Shown one piece after another: positions 9,301-19,033 of a stretch of DNA of 64,000 nt. Under the pieces are notes generated by a model, which was given only the letters and a program-made list of their open reading frames with translations, was not told the origin of the DNA and made no database searches. The translations under genes were made by a program, and so were the position numbers. Position 1 is the stretch's first letter. Each line of letters starts with the position of its first letter. The DNA lies in assembly GCA_947454235.1 (NCBI GenBank), contig CANGIY010000001.1, positions 310,001 to 374,000 on the forward strand. The letters run 5' to 3'. The stretch comes from Chitinophagaceae bacterium (lineage in GTDB: Bacteria; Bacteroidota; Bacteroidia; Chitinophagales; Chitinophagaceae).

Positions 9301-12300
9301 GAGTTGCGGTGGGTGATGTAATTATTTCATATTCTATATCTAATTCTTGCGGATCAGTAATTGATACTTTCGCAATGTCAGTAGGTACAGGACCAGATGC
9401 AGGTACAATCACAGGTACCTTGAACGAATGTCCTGGTGCATCTACTACATTATCTGAAACGGTTTCTGGTGGTACTTGGAGCAGTAGTAATACCGCTCTA
9501 GCTACAGTTGATGCTTCTGGTTTAGTTACAGGTGTTTCACCGGGTGGCGTTCCAATTTCTTACACTGTTTCAAATAGCTGTGGTACAGCAAGTGCAGTTG
9601 TTTCAATGACAATTGACGCACCTCCAACTCCATCACCAATTTTGGGAGCTACTGCAATTTGTCTTGGTTCAACTTCTGATCTTTCAAATGCAATTTCTTT
9701 CGGTGTTTGGAGCAGCACAACAACATCAGTAGCTACAATTAGCTCAACTGGTACTGTTACAGGTGTAGCTACAGGTACAAGCTTAATTTCTTATACAGTT
9801 ACAGGTGCTTGCGGTTCGGTTACCGATACGGTTACTGTTTCAGTTTCAACAACCGCTTCAGCAGGTACTATTTCAGGACCATCTACTGTATGTTCAGGTT
9901 CTTCAATTACTCTAACTGATGCTGCTGGTGGCGGTGCAGGTACATGGAGTTCAGCAAATACAGCAATAGCTACTGTGAACCCATCGGGTGTTGTGACTGG
10001 TACTGCTGCCGGTAGAGTTGCTATATTATATAGTATCACTAACGGTTGCGGAACAGCTTCTGCTACTGATACAATCACTGTTTTGGCACCTGCAAACGCT
10101 GGTGTAATAACAGGTGGTAACTCAGTTTGTCCTGGTTCTTCAATTACTTTGTCTGATACAACAGGCGGTGGTACTGGTACTTGGGCGAGCAGCAACTCTG
10201 CAATCGCTACAATTTCTTCTACTGGCGTTGTGACTGGTTTGGTTGCAGGTAGTGTTACAATTTCTTACACTTATACAGGTGCTTGTGGTACGGCAACGTC
10301 TACTCTTGCGTTCAGTGTAAGTACAACAACAACAGCAGGTACAATCAGCGGTCCAACTTCTGTTTGTGTAGGTTCATTCATAGTTTTGGGTGAAACAGTT
10401 ACAGGCGGTACCTGGACGAGCGGTACTACTAGCGTTGCTACAATTTCTTCTACTGGTGTGGTTACTGGTGTTTCTATCGGTTCAACTACAATTTCATACA
10501 CAGCTACTACATCTTGCGGAACGGCTATTTCAACATACAGTGTTTCTGTCGCTCCGGGTGCTTCAGCAGGTACTATTACTGGTGCAACTGAAGTATGCGT
10601 AGGTTCTACAATGACTCTTACAGATACAACAGGTGGCGGTACGGGTACTTGGTCAAGCAGCGACAATACTAAAGCAACTGTAAGTTCAACTGGTGTTGTA
10701 ACTGGTGTTACATCAGGTTCTGCAATTATCACTTATTCATTGACTTCTTCTTGCGGTACAGCGAATGCTACATATATAATAGCAATTAACCCACTTCCTA
10801 ATGCAGGTACGATTTCTGGTCCTACCAGCGTTTGTGTAACTGGCAGCATCACTTTAACTGAATCAGTTTCTGGTGGTACTTGGAGTGCATCTAATGCAAA
10901 TGCATCGGTATTAAGTACAGGTGTTGTTGGTGGTTTAGCAAATGGACTTGATACAATAATCTATACAGTTACAAATAGCTGCGGAACAGCACAAGCTACT
11001 TATGTTGTTACTGTAGGCGCGCCTACTTCGGCAGGTACATTGAGTGGTGCTTCAACAATTTGTGTCGGTGGCAACACAATGATCACGCCTTCAACAACCG
11101 GAGGTAGCTGGTTAAGTTCAAACAGCACAATCGCTTCTGTTGACGCTGCGGGTATCGTTTATGGTATCAGAGCTGGTAGCGTAACAATTTCTTATATTCT
11201 TACAAGTTCTTGCGGTTCATCTTTAGCTACAACTCCTATGTCAGTTGTACCGGCTCCAACAGTTGGTGCAGTGAGTCCTTCAACTGCTAGTGTTTGCGTA
11301 GGTGCAACAACTACTCTATCTGATACATCTACTTTGGGTTCATGGAGCAGTTCTGATGTTACAATAGCTACAGTAAGTGCAACAGGTGTTGTAACTGGTA
11401 TTGCTGCAGGTACAGTAACTATCTCTTATTCTGAAACTTCTACTTGTGGTGTTGTAGCACAGACAGCTTCTGTGACTGTAAATGCTTTACCTGATGCAGG
11501 TACAATCAGCGGTCCAACTACGGTTTGTCGTGGTTCTTCAATTACATTGTCGAATACCGCTACTGGTGGTGCATGGTCAAGCAGTAGTACTTCAACGGCA
11601 ACAGTAAGTGCAACAGGTGTTGTAACAGGTGTTGCGGTAGGTACAGCAACTATCACATATACATCAACAACTCCTTGCGGTACAGCAACTTCTACCTATG
11701 ACGTAACTGTTAACCTCAGTGCATCTGCTGGTACAATCAGCGGTGCAACTTCAGTTTGTATAGGTTCAACAACTTCTTTGACTGATGCAGTTACTGGTGG
11801 TACATGGAGTAGTAGCAGCACAGCTACTGCTACTGTTGACGCTTCGGGTGTTGTAACTGGTGTTGCTTCGGGTACAGCTACAATCAGTTATGTAGTTGTA
11901 AATGCTTGCGGTACTGCAACTACAACTCAACCAATGACAGTGGCTCCTAGTCCGGTAGCTGGTAGTATTTCTCCTTCAACAGGAGCAACAATTTGCGCAG
12001 GTACTACTTCAACTTATACCGATGGTTCTGCTGGTGGTACATGGAGCAGTGCAAATACTTCGATAGCAACAGTTGACGCTTCAGGTGTTGTTACTGGTGT
12101 TGCTACAGGTACAACTACAATTTCTTACACGGTAACTACTGGTTGCGGAACAGCATTTACAACGGCTCCTGCAACTGTAATTCCTGGCTCTGGTTCAGGA
12201 TCTATTACCGGTTCAAATACGCTTTGTGCTGGTTTAACTACATCGTTGACAGATACTACTTCAGGTGGTGTTTGGTCTTCAAGTAATACTTCAATTGCAA

Positions 12301-15300
12301 CAATTAATACATCGGGTGTTGTTACAGCAGTTGCTACCGGTTCTGCTACAATTTCTTATACAGTTACAAATAGTTGCGGAACATCTTCTGCTACATTCCC
12401 AATAACTGTGAATGCAATTGCTACTGGTGGTACAATCAGCGGTCCAACTACTTTCTGCGTTGGTACTCCGGCTTCCCTTTCTGAAACAGTAGGTGGTGGT
12501 ACATGGAGCAGCAGTGCGACATCAGTAGCAACAATTTCTGCTGCTGGTTTAGTTACTCCGGTAGGTGCTGGTAGTGCAACTATCTCTTACATGGTTTCTG
12601 GCTCTTGCGGTAGCGCAATGAGCACTTATGCTATCACAGTTCAACTGGTTCCTACGGCAGCTACATTGACTGGTTCAAGTGTTGTTTGCGTAGGTACAAG
12701 CACAACATTGACTCCATCTGCTACAGGTGGTATCTGGACTAGTACCGATGCTTCAATTGCTACAGTTAATGGTGCAGGTGTTGTTACAGGTGTTGCAACA
12801 GGTGCTGCTACTATTTCTTATACATTCTCAAATTCTTGCGGAACGGCGGCAGCTACTCAGGCAATGAGTGTGAATGCTGCGCCATCAGCGGGTACCGTTT
12901 CTGGTCCATCTACATTGTGTGTTGGTTCAGCAGGTGGTTATTCTTCAACTGTTTCGGGCGGTGTATGGTCGGTTTCTGATGCAACAATCGCAACTATAAA
13001 TAGTTCAGGTATATTATCAACTTTAGCTACAGGTTCTGTTACCGTTAGCTATACAGTTACATCTTCTTGCGGCTCTATCAGCGCGACAGCACCACTTACA
13101 GTGACAGCGTCTGCTACAGCAGGCAGTATTGCTGGTCCAACCAACGTTTGTGCCGGTTCAACAATTACATTGACCGACGGCGTATCTGGTGGTACATGGA
13201 GCAGCAGCACCACGTCAGTTGCTACAATTGATGCTTCAGGTGTTGTTACAGGTGTTTCGGCAGGTTCAACTACAATTACTTATTCAGTAACAACAAGCTG
13301 CGGAACGGCAAATGCGATTTATTCTGTTGCAGTTAGCCTTCCGGCAAATGCTGGAACTATCAGCGGCGCTTCTTCAGTTTGCGCTGGTTCTTCTACTTCA
13401 TTGTCAACTACCGGCACAGCGGGTGGTACTTGGTCTAGTGCCAATACTTCTATTGCAACTGTGAATGCTGCGGTTGCAGTAACGGGTGTTTCGGCAGGTT
13501 CAACTACAATTTCTTATACAGTTACTACTGGTTGCAGCACGGCAACAACTACATTCGCAATCACAGTGAATGCGGCGCCTACAGCAGGTTCAATCAGTGG
13601 TGCATCTAGCGTTTGTACAGGTAGTTCAATCGCACTTACTGATGCAACTTCAGGCGGTACATGGAGCAGCGGTAGCACAGCAATCGCTACTGTTGACGCT
13701 TCAGGAAACGTGACAGGTGTGGCGGTAGGTACTGCAACAATTTCTTATTCAGTAACAAACAGTTGTGGTACAGCTAACGCTACACATTCTGTTACAGTGA
13801 GCAACCCTGCCAACGCTGGTACAATTTCGGGAACTACTACATTCTGCGCAGGCAGCACATCTACGATTACATCTTCAGGTGATGCTGGCGGTACATGGGT
13901 AAGCAACAATACTTCAGTTGCTACTGTGAGTGCGGCTGGCGTTGTAGGTGGCGTTTCCGGTGGTTCTGCAACAATTTCTTATGTAGTTACTACTGGTTGC
14001 AGCACTGCTACTTCAACAACAACTGTTACTATCAATCCATTGCCAACTGCAGGTGCGATCTCGGGTTCATCAAATGTTTGTACAGGTGCTTCAATAGCTC
14101 TCACTGAAACTGCATCGGGTGGTACTTGGTCTAGCACGAATATTTCGGTAGCTACAGTCGACGCTTCAGGAAACGTTACAGGTGTAGCAGTTGGTTCTAC
14201 TACAATTTCTTATACAGTTACAAATAGCTGTGGAACAGCAGCAGCAACTCACGCAGTGACTGTTAGCATCCCGGCAAGTGCAGGTTCTATAAGCGGTACA
14301 CCAACAGTTTGTGTTGGCGCATCTACATTGCTTACTTCAAGTGGTGCTGCTGGCGGTACATGGAGTTCTGGTAATGTAACAGTTGCAACAGTAAGTTCAG
14401 GTGGTATCGTAACTGGTGCCTCAGGTGGTTCTGCTACAATTTCTTATACAGTGACTACAGGTTGTAGTTCTGCTTCTGCAACTACCAATGTAACAGTTAC
14501 AGCATTGCCTACGGCTGGTTCAATTTCTGGTCCAACCGCAGTTTGTACAGGCGCAGCAATTACATTGACTGACGCTTCAGCAGGCGGTACATGGGCAAGC
14601 AGTAACCCTTCAGCGGCTACCGTCGATGCTTCTGGTAACGTTTGGGGTGTAGCTGTAGGTTCAACTACTATTTCTTATACAGTTACAAATGCTTGTGGAA
14701 CAGCAACTACAACTTACGGAGTGTCAGTTAGCGTTCCTGCAATTGCCGGAACTATTTCTGGTACAACTTCACTTTGCGCAGGTACTACAACTTCCTTGAC
14801 TTCTTCTGGTACATCGGGTGGTACATGGACAAGCACAAACACTGCTGTAGCAACGGTAAGTGCATCAGGTGTTGTGAGTGGCGTATCTGGTGGTACTTCA
14901 ACTATTTCATATACAGTGACTACAGGCTGTAGTTCAGCTTCTGCTACTACAGTTGTTACTGTTAACCCTCTTCCAGACGCTGGTACTATCTCTGGTAGAA
15001 ACAATGTGTGTGTTGGAGCAAATGATACATTAGCTACTACAGGAACCGGTGGTACTTGGAGCAGCAGCAACACATCGTTGGCTACAGTCTCTTCAGCAGG
15101 CGTTGTTACTGGCTTAAGCGGTGGTGCTGTGACAATTAGTTATACAGCTACAAACAGTTGTGGAACTGCGACTGCTACTTATGCAGTAACAGTTAACTCT
15201 TTGGCTGTTGCTGGTACAATTACCGGTTCAGCTTCAGTTTGTATCGGTGGTTTCACTAACTTATCTGATGCGGTTTCAGGTGGTACCTGGTCAAGCAGCA

Positions 15301-18300
15301 ATACTTCAATTGCAACCGTATCTTCGACTGGTCGCGTAACAGGTGTTGATTCAGGTGCAGCAGTAATCAGCTATACAGTAGCTAATACTTGTGGTGCTGT
15401 TTCAGCAACTATGACAGTAAACGTAAGCACATTCCCTGTTGCCGGTACAATCACCGGTCCTGCTAATGCTTGTATTGGTACAGCAGTAGCATACACCGAT
15501 ACTACAGTAGGCGGTGTGTGGAGCAGTGGTAGTACAGCAATCGCAACTGTTGATGGTTCTGGTAACGTTACTGGTGTCACTTCAGGCAGGGTAAATATCT
15601 ACTATACAGTTACAAATGTGTGTGGTTCTACTAACGTAACTATTGCTGTGAACGTTATTGCAGCTCCTGCTACAAGCGTTATTCGTGGTGGTACAACGGT
15701 TTGTCCTAGTTCTACAATCACATTGACCGATACTACATTGGGTGGTACATGGAGCACGAGCGATGCGAGTATCGCTACAGTTGCGGCTACTTCTTCAACT
15801 ACAGCTTCTGTAGGCGGTGTTAGTGCAGGTACAGCTATTATCTCTTACGTATTGACAAATTCTTGCGGTGCTTCAATCGCTACTGCATTTATTACTTCTA
15901 CAACGCCTCCTTCAACCGGTACAATCTCTGGTACAACTACTGTTTGTCCGGGTGCAACATCAACATTGTCTGAAACAGTTTCAGGTGGTGTTTGGAGTAG
16001 CGCCGACAGCACAATTGCCAGGGTATCTGCGACAGGTGTTGTTACAGGTATGAGTTCAGGTACTACAAGTATCAGCTACACAGTTACCGGAGTTTGTGGT
16101 GCAGTTTCAACTTCAGTTTCATTCACAGTAAGTCCGCTTACTGATGCTGGTACATTGGTAGGTTCGCCTTCCGTTTGTGTTGGTACAGGTACTGGTTGGG
16201 GCTCTTCAGTTGCCGGTGGTACTTGGAGCAGCAGCAATACTTCAATAGCTACAGTTTCATCGTCAGGTTTAGTAACCGGTGTTGCTTCTGGAAGTGCTAC
16301 AATTACATACTCGGTTTCAGGTACTTGTGGTACTGCCACAGTAACTGCTCCGGTTACGGTAATCACTGTTCCTGATGAAGGAAGGATTGTTGGTACTACA
16401 GTATTCTGTGTTGGTACTAACGATACATTGACACAAACAGTAACTGGTGGTGTTTGGAGTTCAAGCGATACAACAATTGCTCGATTGGTATCTACTTCAA
16501 CATCAAGGGCTATCGTTCGCGGTGTTTCCGGTGGTTCTGCCATTATTTCTTACACAGTGAGCGGTATTTGCGGTACAGCAATAGCAACAGCTTTTGTAAA
16601 CATCACTCCATTACCTGATGCAGGTACTGTTACAGGTGCAACATCAATATGTACTTCTACAATGGGTACTATGGCAAGCACAGTATCAGGCGGTACATGG
16701 AGCAGTAGCAATACTGCAGTTGCAACCATCAACTCTTCGGGTGTTGTAACAGGTGTTGGTGCAGGTACAACTACTATATCTTACACAGTTACTAACTCTT
16801 GTGGTTCTGCTACAGCAACTTCTTCGCTTACTGTGGGTACAGCACCTACAACAGCAGGTACTATCAGGGGTGTAACTTCTCTTTGTCCGGGCGGTTCTTC
16901 TACACTTAATGATTCAGTTTCAGGTGGTGTGTGGACAAGCAGCGACTCAACAATTGCGAGTGTAAGTGCTACAGGTGTTGTTTCAGCACGCGGATTGGGA
17001 AGTGCTACTATTACATATACAGTTGCTAATAGTTGTGGTTCTGCATTCACTACAGCAGTAGTGAACATTGCTGCGGGTTCGGTAGCTTCAATTTCTGGTC
17101 CTACAAACGTTTGTCAAGGTGGTACAATTTCTTTGATTGATTCTGCTACAGGTGGTTCATGGACAAGTGGTGATACTACTATCGCAACTGTTTCATCAAC
17201 AGGTGTTGTAACAGGCAGGTCTGCTGGTACAGTTACTATTTCTTATGGAGTTATGACAACATGCGGTATTGGTTATGCTACTTACAACGTGACAGTTAAT
17301 CCAATTCCGGCAGTAGCTGCAATTTCTGGTTCTGCAACAATTTGTGTTGGCTCAACCGCTTCTTACTCCGATGCTACAGCAGGTGGCACATGGAGCACAT
17401 CTTCTACTTCAATTGCTACAATTGATGGTACTGGTGTTGCGACTGGTGTAACAATTGGTGCAACTACTATTTCTTACTCAGTAACAAGTAGTGCTGGTTG
17501 TACAGGTGTTGCAACGGCTGGTGTTTCAGTTACTTCAATGCCTGTTGCGGGTGCTATCACTGGCCCTTCCGGTGTTTGCGCTGGTACAGTTTCTGCTTAT
17601 ACCGATTCAATTTCAGGTGGAGTATGGAGCAGCAGCAATACTGCGGTAGCAACAGTAGCAACTGACGGTCACTTAACTGCTATTACTTCTGGTGCTACAA
17701 TTTTAAGCTATACAGTTACAAATGCTTGCGGCAGCGCAACAGCAACTATGTCAATCACAGTTGGTGCGGCACCAAGCGCAGGTACAATTACAGGTGTAAC
17801 TACATTGTGTGCAGGTACAACTTCAACCCTTGCTGATACAGTTGCCGGTGGTACATGGAGCACGGCTTCTACTTCTATCGCTACAATCGATGCTTCTGGT
17901 GTACTTCACGGTGTTTCTGGCGGTACAACTACAGTTAGCTATACAATCAGCGCTTCTTGCGGAATTGTTTATGCTATAGCTTCTGTAACGGTTAATCCAT
18001 TGCCTTCGGCAGGTACTATCAGCGGTACATCAGGTTTGTGTATCGGTTCTTCTACTACGTTGACTTCAACAGTAGCAGGTGGTACATGGTCTAGTGCTGA
18101 TGCGTCAATCGCTACGGTGTCGTCAACTGGTATGGTTACTTCAATTGCTGCCGGTGTTGATACAATCTTCTACACTGTTACTACTGCATGCGGAACTGCT
18201 CGCACTTACTTCTTGATTAATTCAGGTAACAGCATTCCTGCTTCTAGCGTTACACCATCTAGTGCAACACTTTGTGGCGCATCGGTAACACTTTCTGTTG

Positions 18301-18920
18301 TTTCTACGGCTACAGGTCTTAACTACCAATGGTATCGCGGAACTTCATCAATTACTGGTGCTACTAACAGCAGTTATATTGCTACGCTTACCGGTACTTA
18401 CTACGCAGTAATCAGCAATGCTTGTGCGGTGGATACAACTTCATCAGCTACAGTTTCTGCAGCGCCTAGTCCGGTGGTTATTTTGGGCGCAGTCAATACA
18501 CTTACAACTACTGCGGCTTATGCTAGCTACCAATGGTACAGGAACGGTTCACCAATTGCAGGTGCTAACTTTAGGAACTACACTTATACTTCAAATGGTA
18601 TCTATACTGTTAAAGTAACTGATGCTAACGGTTGTGCTGTGATGTCGGCTAACTACACAGTGTCAGACATGGGTGTTGAAAATGCAAATGCTGATCTTGA
18701 TATCAAGTGCTTCCCTAACCCAGCAACTTCAATGATAACGATTGAATCACCTGTTAAAGTGAACGTTACAATGATGGCGGCAGATGGTAAAGTGGTATTC
18801 CAGGGCAATGATGTTAAGGCGGTTGACGTGAGCAACTATGCACCGGGTATGTATGTGATTATGATTTATGACGAAAACAATAGTCTGCTGAAAACTGAGA
18901 AAATGGTTAAGGCTGACTAG
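6333..18920 (+). CDS. Giant T9SS-secreted protein: NHL propeller plus 45 two-cysteine Ig-like modules
   Basis: Extracellular protein of 4195 residues. Order: signal peptide (1-34, ending GHAQ); six NHL repeats (about 35-370, each of the form GxxxDxxGNLYIxDxxNNxVRKV) that should close as one six-bladed beta-propeller; a cadherin-like domain (about 375-480, SFTHSGIQYMQLCEN...); 45 tandem Ig-like modules of about 77 residues (about 484-3970, Big_2-like, core GTISGPTSVC...GGTWSSSNTSIATV...SYTVTNSCGTA); two Ig-like domains (QWYRGTSSI, QWYRNGSPI); and a type A T9SS sorting domain (about 4120-4195, CFPNPATSMITIES to LLKTEKMVKAD). Each module has one Cys near its start and one near its end, so intramodule disulfides are likely (inference). 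The layout suggests a propeller at the tip of a very long stalk, as in an adhesin or surface fibre; no ligand can be predicted. Modules 24-31 form a higher-order dimer repeat. Two smaller relatives lie in this window. Confidence 0.93.
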   Translation: MKQYSNTLSIKTLTRNLAFVLVAVFGLVNYGHAQSTIISDYAGNQGLGRGNSGDGGAATNARLNTPWGIKVDASGNLFIADSLNNNVRKVASGIITTIAGTGTASSTGDGGLATLATLNHPVDVAIDATGNVYISENGGNRIRVVVSASIATVIGNGTASYSGDGLSATGATVNGPRGLAVDATGNLYFIDNNGSCVRKINAATGIVSTVVGGSTTGYTGDGSAAVGATINNASNIAFDGSGNLYICDVGNHVVRKVNTSGVISTFAGTGTAGYSADGTLAASCAFYMPYAICFDAAGNCYVSDIQSMVVREISTSGVVTTVAGNFSDVSYGDGTIATTAGVAGAVGLAISSTGNLLISDANAHEVRVLTTIADNAPSFTHSGIQYMQLCENATSFSLDTILKVSDADAGQTLTWSLIAAPSNGTATVAYTTSSTGGVITPTGLTYIPTTGFTGLDQIKVRISDGTLTADITIDLTVNAPPTVGAISGATSVCAGSSTILTNTTTGGTWRTLSSGEIATVSSGGIVTGNTAGVDTIYYSVTNLCGTAIAKYPFTVNSGAGSAGTISGPSSVCNSGTATFTCTGSGGTWSLSNTSIATINSSTGVLTGLANGTDTVKYTVSGSCGTGVATYVITLSAFPSVAAISGSSSLCEGSSATYTDLTGGGTWSMSNTHAMVSSTGLVTAISEGIDTLSYQVSNSCGIVTATKIITISAATAGAISGPSDVCVASTISMTDGATGGVWSSTTPAAATISSTGVVTGVGAGSTTISYTVNNVCGVFAATASVNVTALPVVALINGLHAVCTGSNITLTDATSGGTWSSNNTSVATVDASGNVHGVAAGTAIISYVLSNSCGLAFDTSITVVSTPPSAGTISGATSVCLSGSTTLTGSFSGGTWSSGDNTIATVDAGGIVHGVALGATTISYTVTSSCGSSVTTSAMNVIDAPTTTPTSGSRSVCTSSNTILSNSAAGGTWSSSNTSLATVSSTGTVFGVAVGDVIISYSISNSCGSVIDTFAMSVGTGPDAGTITGTLNECPGASTTLSETVSGGTWSSSNTALATVDASGLVTGVSPGGVPISYTVSNSCGTASAVVSMTIDAPPTPSPILGATAICLGSTSDLSNAISFGVWSSTTTSVATISSTGTVTGVATGTSLISYTVTGACGSVTDTVTVSVSTTASAGTISGPSTVCSGSSITLTDAAGGGAGTWSSANTAIATVNPSGVVTGTAAGRVAILYSITNGCGTASATDTITVLAPANAGVITGGNSVCPGSSITLSDTTGGGTGTWASSNSAIATISSTGVVTGLVAGSVTISYTYTGACGTATSTLAFSVSTTTTAGTISGPTSVCVGSFIVLGETVTGGTWTSGTTSVATISSTGVVTGVSIGSTTISYTATTSCGTAISTYSVSVAPGASAGTITGATEVCVGSTMTLTDTTGGGTGTWSSSDNTKATVSSTGVVTGVTSGSAIITYSLTSSCGTANATYIIAINPLPNAGTISGPTSVCVTGSITLTESVSGGTWSASNANASVLSTGVVGGLANGLDTIIYTVTNSCGTAQATYVVTVGAPTSAGTLSGASTICVGGNTMITPSTTGGSWLSSNSTIASVDAAGIVYGIRAGSVTISYILTSSCGSSLATTPMSVVPAPTVGAVSPSTASVCVGATTTLSDTSTLGSWSSSDVTIATVSATGVVTGIAAGTVTISYSETSTCGVVAQTASVTVNALPDAGTISGPTTVCRGSSITLSNTATGGAWSSSSTSTATVSATGVVTGVAVGTATITYTSTTPCGTATSTYDVTVNLSASAGTISGATSVCIGSTTSLTDAVTGGTWSSSSTATATVDASGVVTGVASGTATISYVVVNACGTATTTQPMTVAPSPVAGSISPSTGATICAGTTSTYTDGSAGGTWSSANTSIATVDASGVVTGVATGTTTISYTVTTGCGTAFTTAPATVIPGSGSGSITGSNTLCAGLTTSLTDTTSGGVWSSSNTSIATINTSGVVTAVATGSATISYTVTNSCGTSSATFPITVNAIATGGTISGPTTFCVGTPASLSETVGGGTWSSSATSVATISAAGLVTPVGAGSATISYMVSGSCGSAMSTYAITVQLVPTAATLTGSSVVCVGTSTTLTPSATGGIWTSTDASIATVNGAGVVTGVATGAATISYTFSNSCGTAAATQAMSVNAAPSAGTVSGPSTLCVGSAGGYSSTVSGGVWSVSDATIATINSSGILSTLATGSVTVSYTVTSSCGSISATAPLTVTASATAGSIAGPTNVCAGSTITLTDGVSGGTWSSSTTSVATIDASGVVTGVSAGSTTITYSVTTSCGTANAIYSVAVSLPANAGTISGASSVCAGSSTSLSTTGTAGGTWSSANTSIATVNAAVAVTGVSAGSTTISYTVTTGCSTATTTFAITVNAAPTAGSISGASSVCTGSSIALTDATSGGTWSSGSTAIATVDASGNVTGVAVGTATISYSVTNSCGTANATHSVTVSNPANAGTISGTTTFCAGSTSTITSSGDAGGTWVSNNTSVATVSAAGVVGGVSGGSATISYVVTTGCSTATSTTTVTINPLPTAGAISGSSNVCTGASIALTETASGGTWSSTNISVATVDASGNVTGVAVGSTTISYTVTNSCGTAAATHAVTVSIPASAGSISGTPTVCVGASTLLTSSGAAGGTWSSGNVTVATVSSGGIVTGASGGSATISYTVTTGCSSASATTNVTVTALPTAGSISGPTAVCTGAAITLTDASAGGTWASSNPSAATVDASGNVWGVAVGSTTISYTVTNACGTATTTYGVSVSVPAIAGTISGTTSLCAGTTTSLTSSGTSGGTWTSTNTAVATVSASGVVSGVSGGTSTISYTVTTGCSSASATTVVTVNPLPDAGTISGRNNVCVGANDTLATTGTGGTWSSSNTSLATVSSAGVVTGLSGGAVTISYTATNSCGTATATYAVTVNSLAVAGTITGSASVCIGGFTNLSDAVSGGTWSSSNTSIATVSSTGRVTGVDSGAAVISYTVANTCGAVSATMTVNVSTFPVAGTITGPANACIGTAVAYTDTTVGGVWSSGSTAIATVDGSGNVTGVTSGRVNIYYTVTNVCGSTNVTIAVNVIAAPATSVIRGGTTVCPSSTITLTDTTLGGTWSTSDASIATVAATSSTTASVGGVSAGTAIISYVLTNSCGASIATAFITSTTPPSTGTISGTTTVCPGATSTLSETVSGGVWSSADSTIARVSATGVVTGMSSGTTSISYTVTGVCGAVSTSVSFTVSPLTDAGTLVGSPSVCVGTGTGWGSSVAGGTWSSSNTSIATVSSSGLVTGVASGSATITYSVSGTCGTATVTAPVTVITVPDEGRIVGTTVFCVGTNDTLTQTVTGGVWSSSDTTIARLVSTSTSRAIVRGVSGGSAIISYTVSGICGTAIATAFVNITPLPDAGTVTGATSICTSTMGTMASTVSGGTWSSSNTAVATINSSGVVTGVGAGTTTISYTVTNSCGSATATSSLTVGTAPTTAGTIRGVTSLCPGGSSTLNDSVSGGVWTSSDSTIASVSATGVVSARGLGSATITYTVANSCGSAFTTAVVNIAAGSVASISGPTNVCQGGTISLIDSATGGSWTSGDTTIATVSSTGVVTGRSAGTVTISYGVMTTCGIGYATYNVTVNPIPAVAAISGSATICVGSTASYSDATAGGTWSTSSTSIATIDGTGVATGVTIGATTISYSVTSSAGCTGVATAGVSVTSMPVAGAITGPSGVCAGTVSAYTDSISGGVWSSSNTAVATVATDGHLTAITSGATILSYTVTNACGSATATMSITVGAAPSAGTITGVTTLCAGTTSTLADTVAGGTWSTASTSIATIDASGVLHGVSGGTTTVSYTISASCGIVYAIASVTVNPLPSAGTISGTSGLCIGSSTTLTSTVAGGTWSSADASIATVSSTGMVTSIAAGVDTIFYTVTTACGTARTYFLINSGNSIPASSVTPSSATLCGASVTLSVVSTATGLNYQWYRGTSSITGATNSSYIATLTGTYYAVISNACAVDTTSSATVSAAPSPVVILGAVNTLTTTAAYASYQWYRNGSPIAGANFRNYTYTSNGIYTVKVTDANGCAVMSANYTVSDMGVENANADLDIKCFPNPATSMITIESPVKVNVTMMAADGKVVFQGNDVKAVDVSNYAPGMYVIMIYDENNSLLKTEKMVKAD
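13122..14981 (+). repeat. Higher-order repeat: four copies of a 465-bp two-module unit
   Basis: Within the giant gene, modules 24-31 alternate strictly between two subtypes. B modules end in N(S/A)CGTA...(L/N/I/V)PA(N/S/I)A, and A modules carry an extra residue before GGTW (TSSGxAGGTW) and end in TTGCS instead of CG. A-module starts fall at 13352, 13818, 14283 and 14748, spacings of 466, 465 and 465 bp. The block from 13122 to 14981 is exactly 4 x 465 bp. Confidence 0.85.
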
Positions 18921-18942
18921 TAGGTCATTGAAATAAAATTGG

Positions 18943-18974
18943 AATCGGGGCGGCAATGGTCGCCCCGATTTTTT
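18943..18974 (+). terminator. Rho-independent terminator after the giant gene
   Basis: Perfect 10-bp GC-rich stem AATCGGGGCG (18943-18952) with CGCCCCGATT (18961-18970), 8-nt loop, then six T. Confidence 0.9.
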
Positions 18975-19021
18975 ATTTATGGTATGGGGTAAATTTGATG
19001 GGATTAAATTTCAAAGGTTTT

Positions 19022-19029
19022 TACCTTTG
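19022..19029 (+). promoter_or_regulatory. -7 element TAccTTTG, predicting a leaderless message
   Basis: Exact TAnnTTTG match only 4 bp before the ATG at 19034, with a TTTG at 18994-18997 (spacer 24 bp, slightly long). Transcription would start at or next to the start codon. Confidence 0.55.
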
Positions 19030-19033
19030 CCCA

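Noticed and set aside
9098-17068. Many antisense open frames of 60-155 codons inside the giant gene (Val/Pro/Thr-rich translations)
   Set aside because: They mirror the periodic Thr/Ser/Gly codons of the plus-strand modules, repeat with module phase, and have no starts or signals of their own.
7782-18240. Possible CRISPR or satellite array because of the regular repetition
   Set aside because: The repeats are in-frame coding modules of about 233 bp with no constant short repeat and no unique spacers.
18956-19033. Extended N-terminus of the rRNA methyltransferase from ATG 18956
   Set aside because: It would be translated from within the previous terminator hairpin and precedes both the promoter element and the conserved family start.
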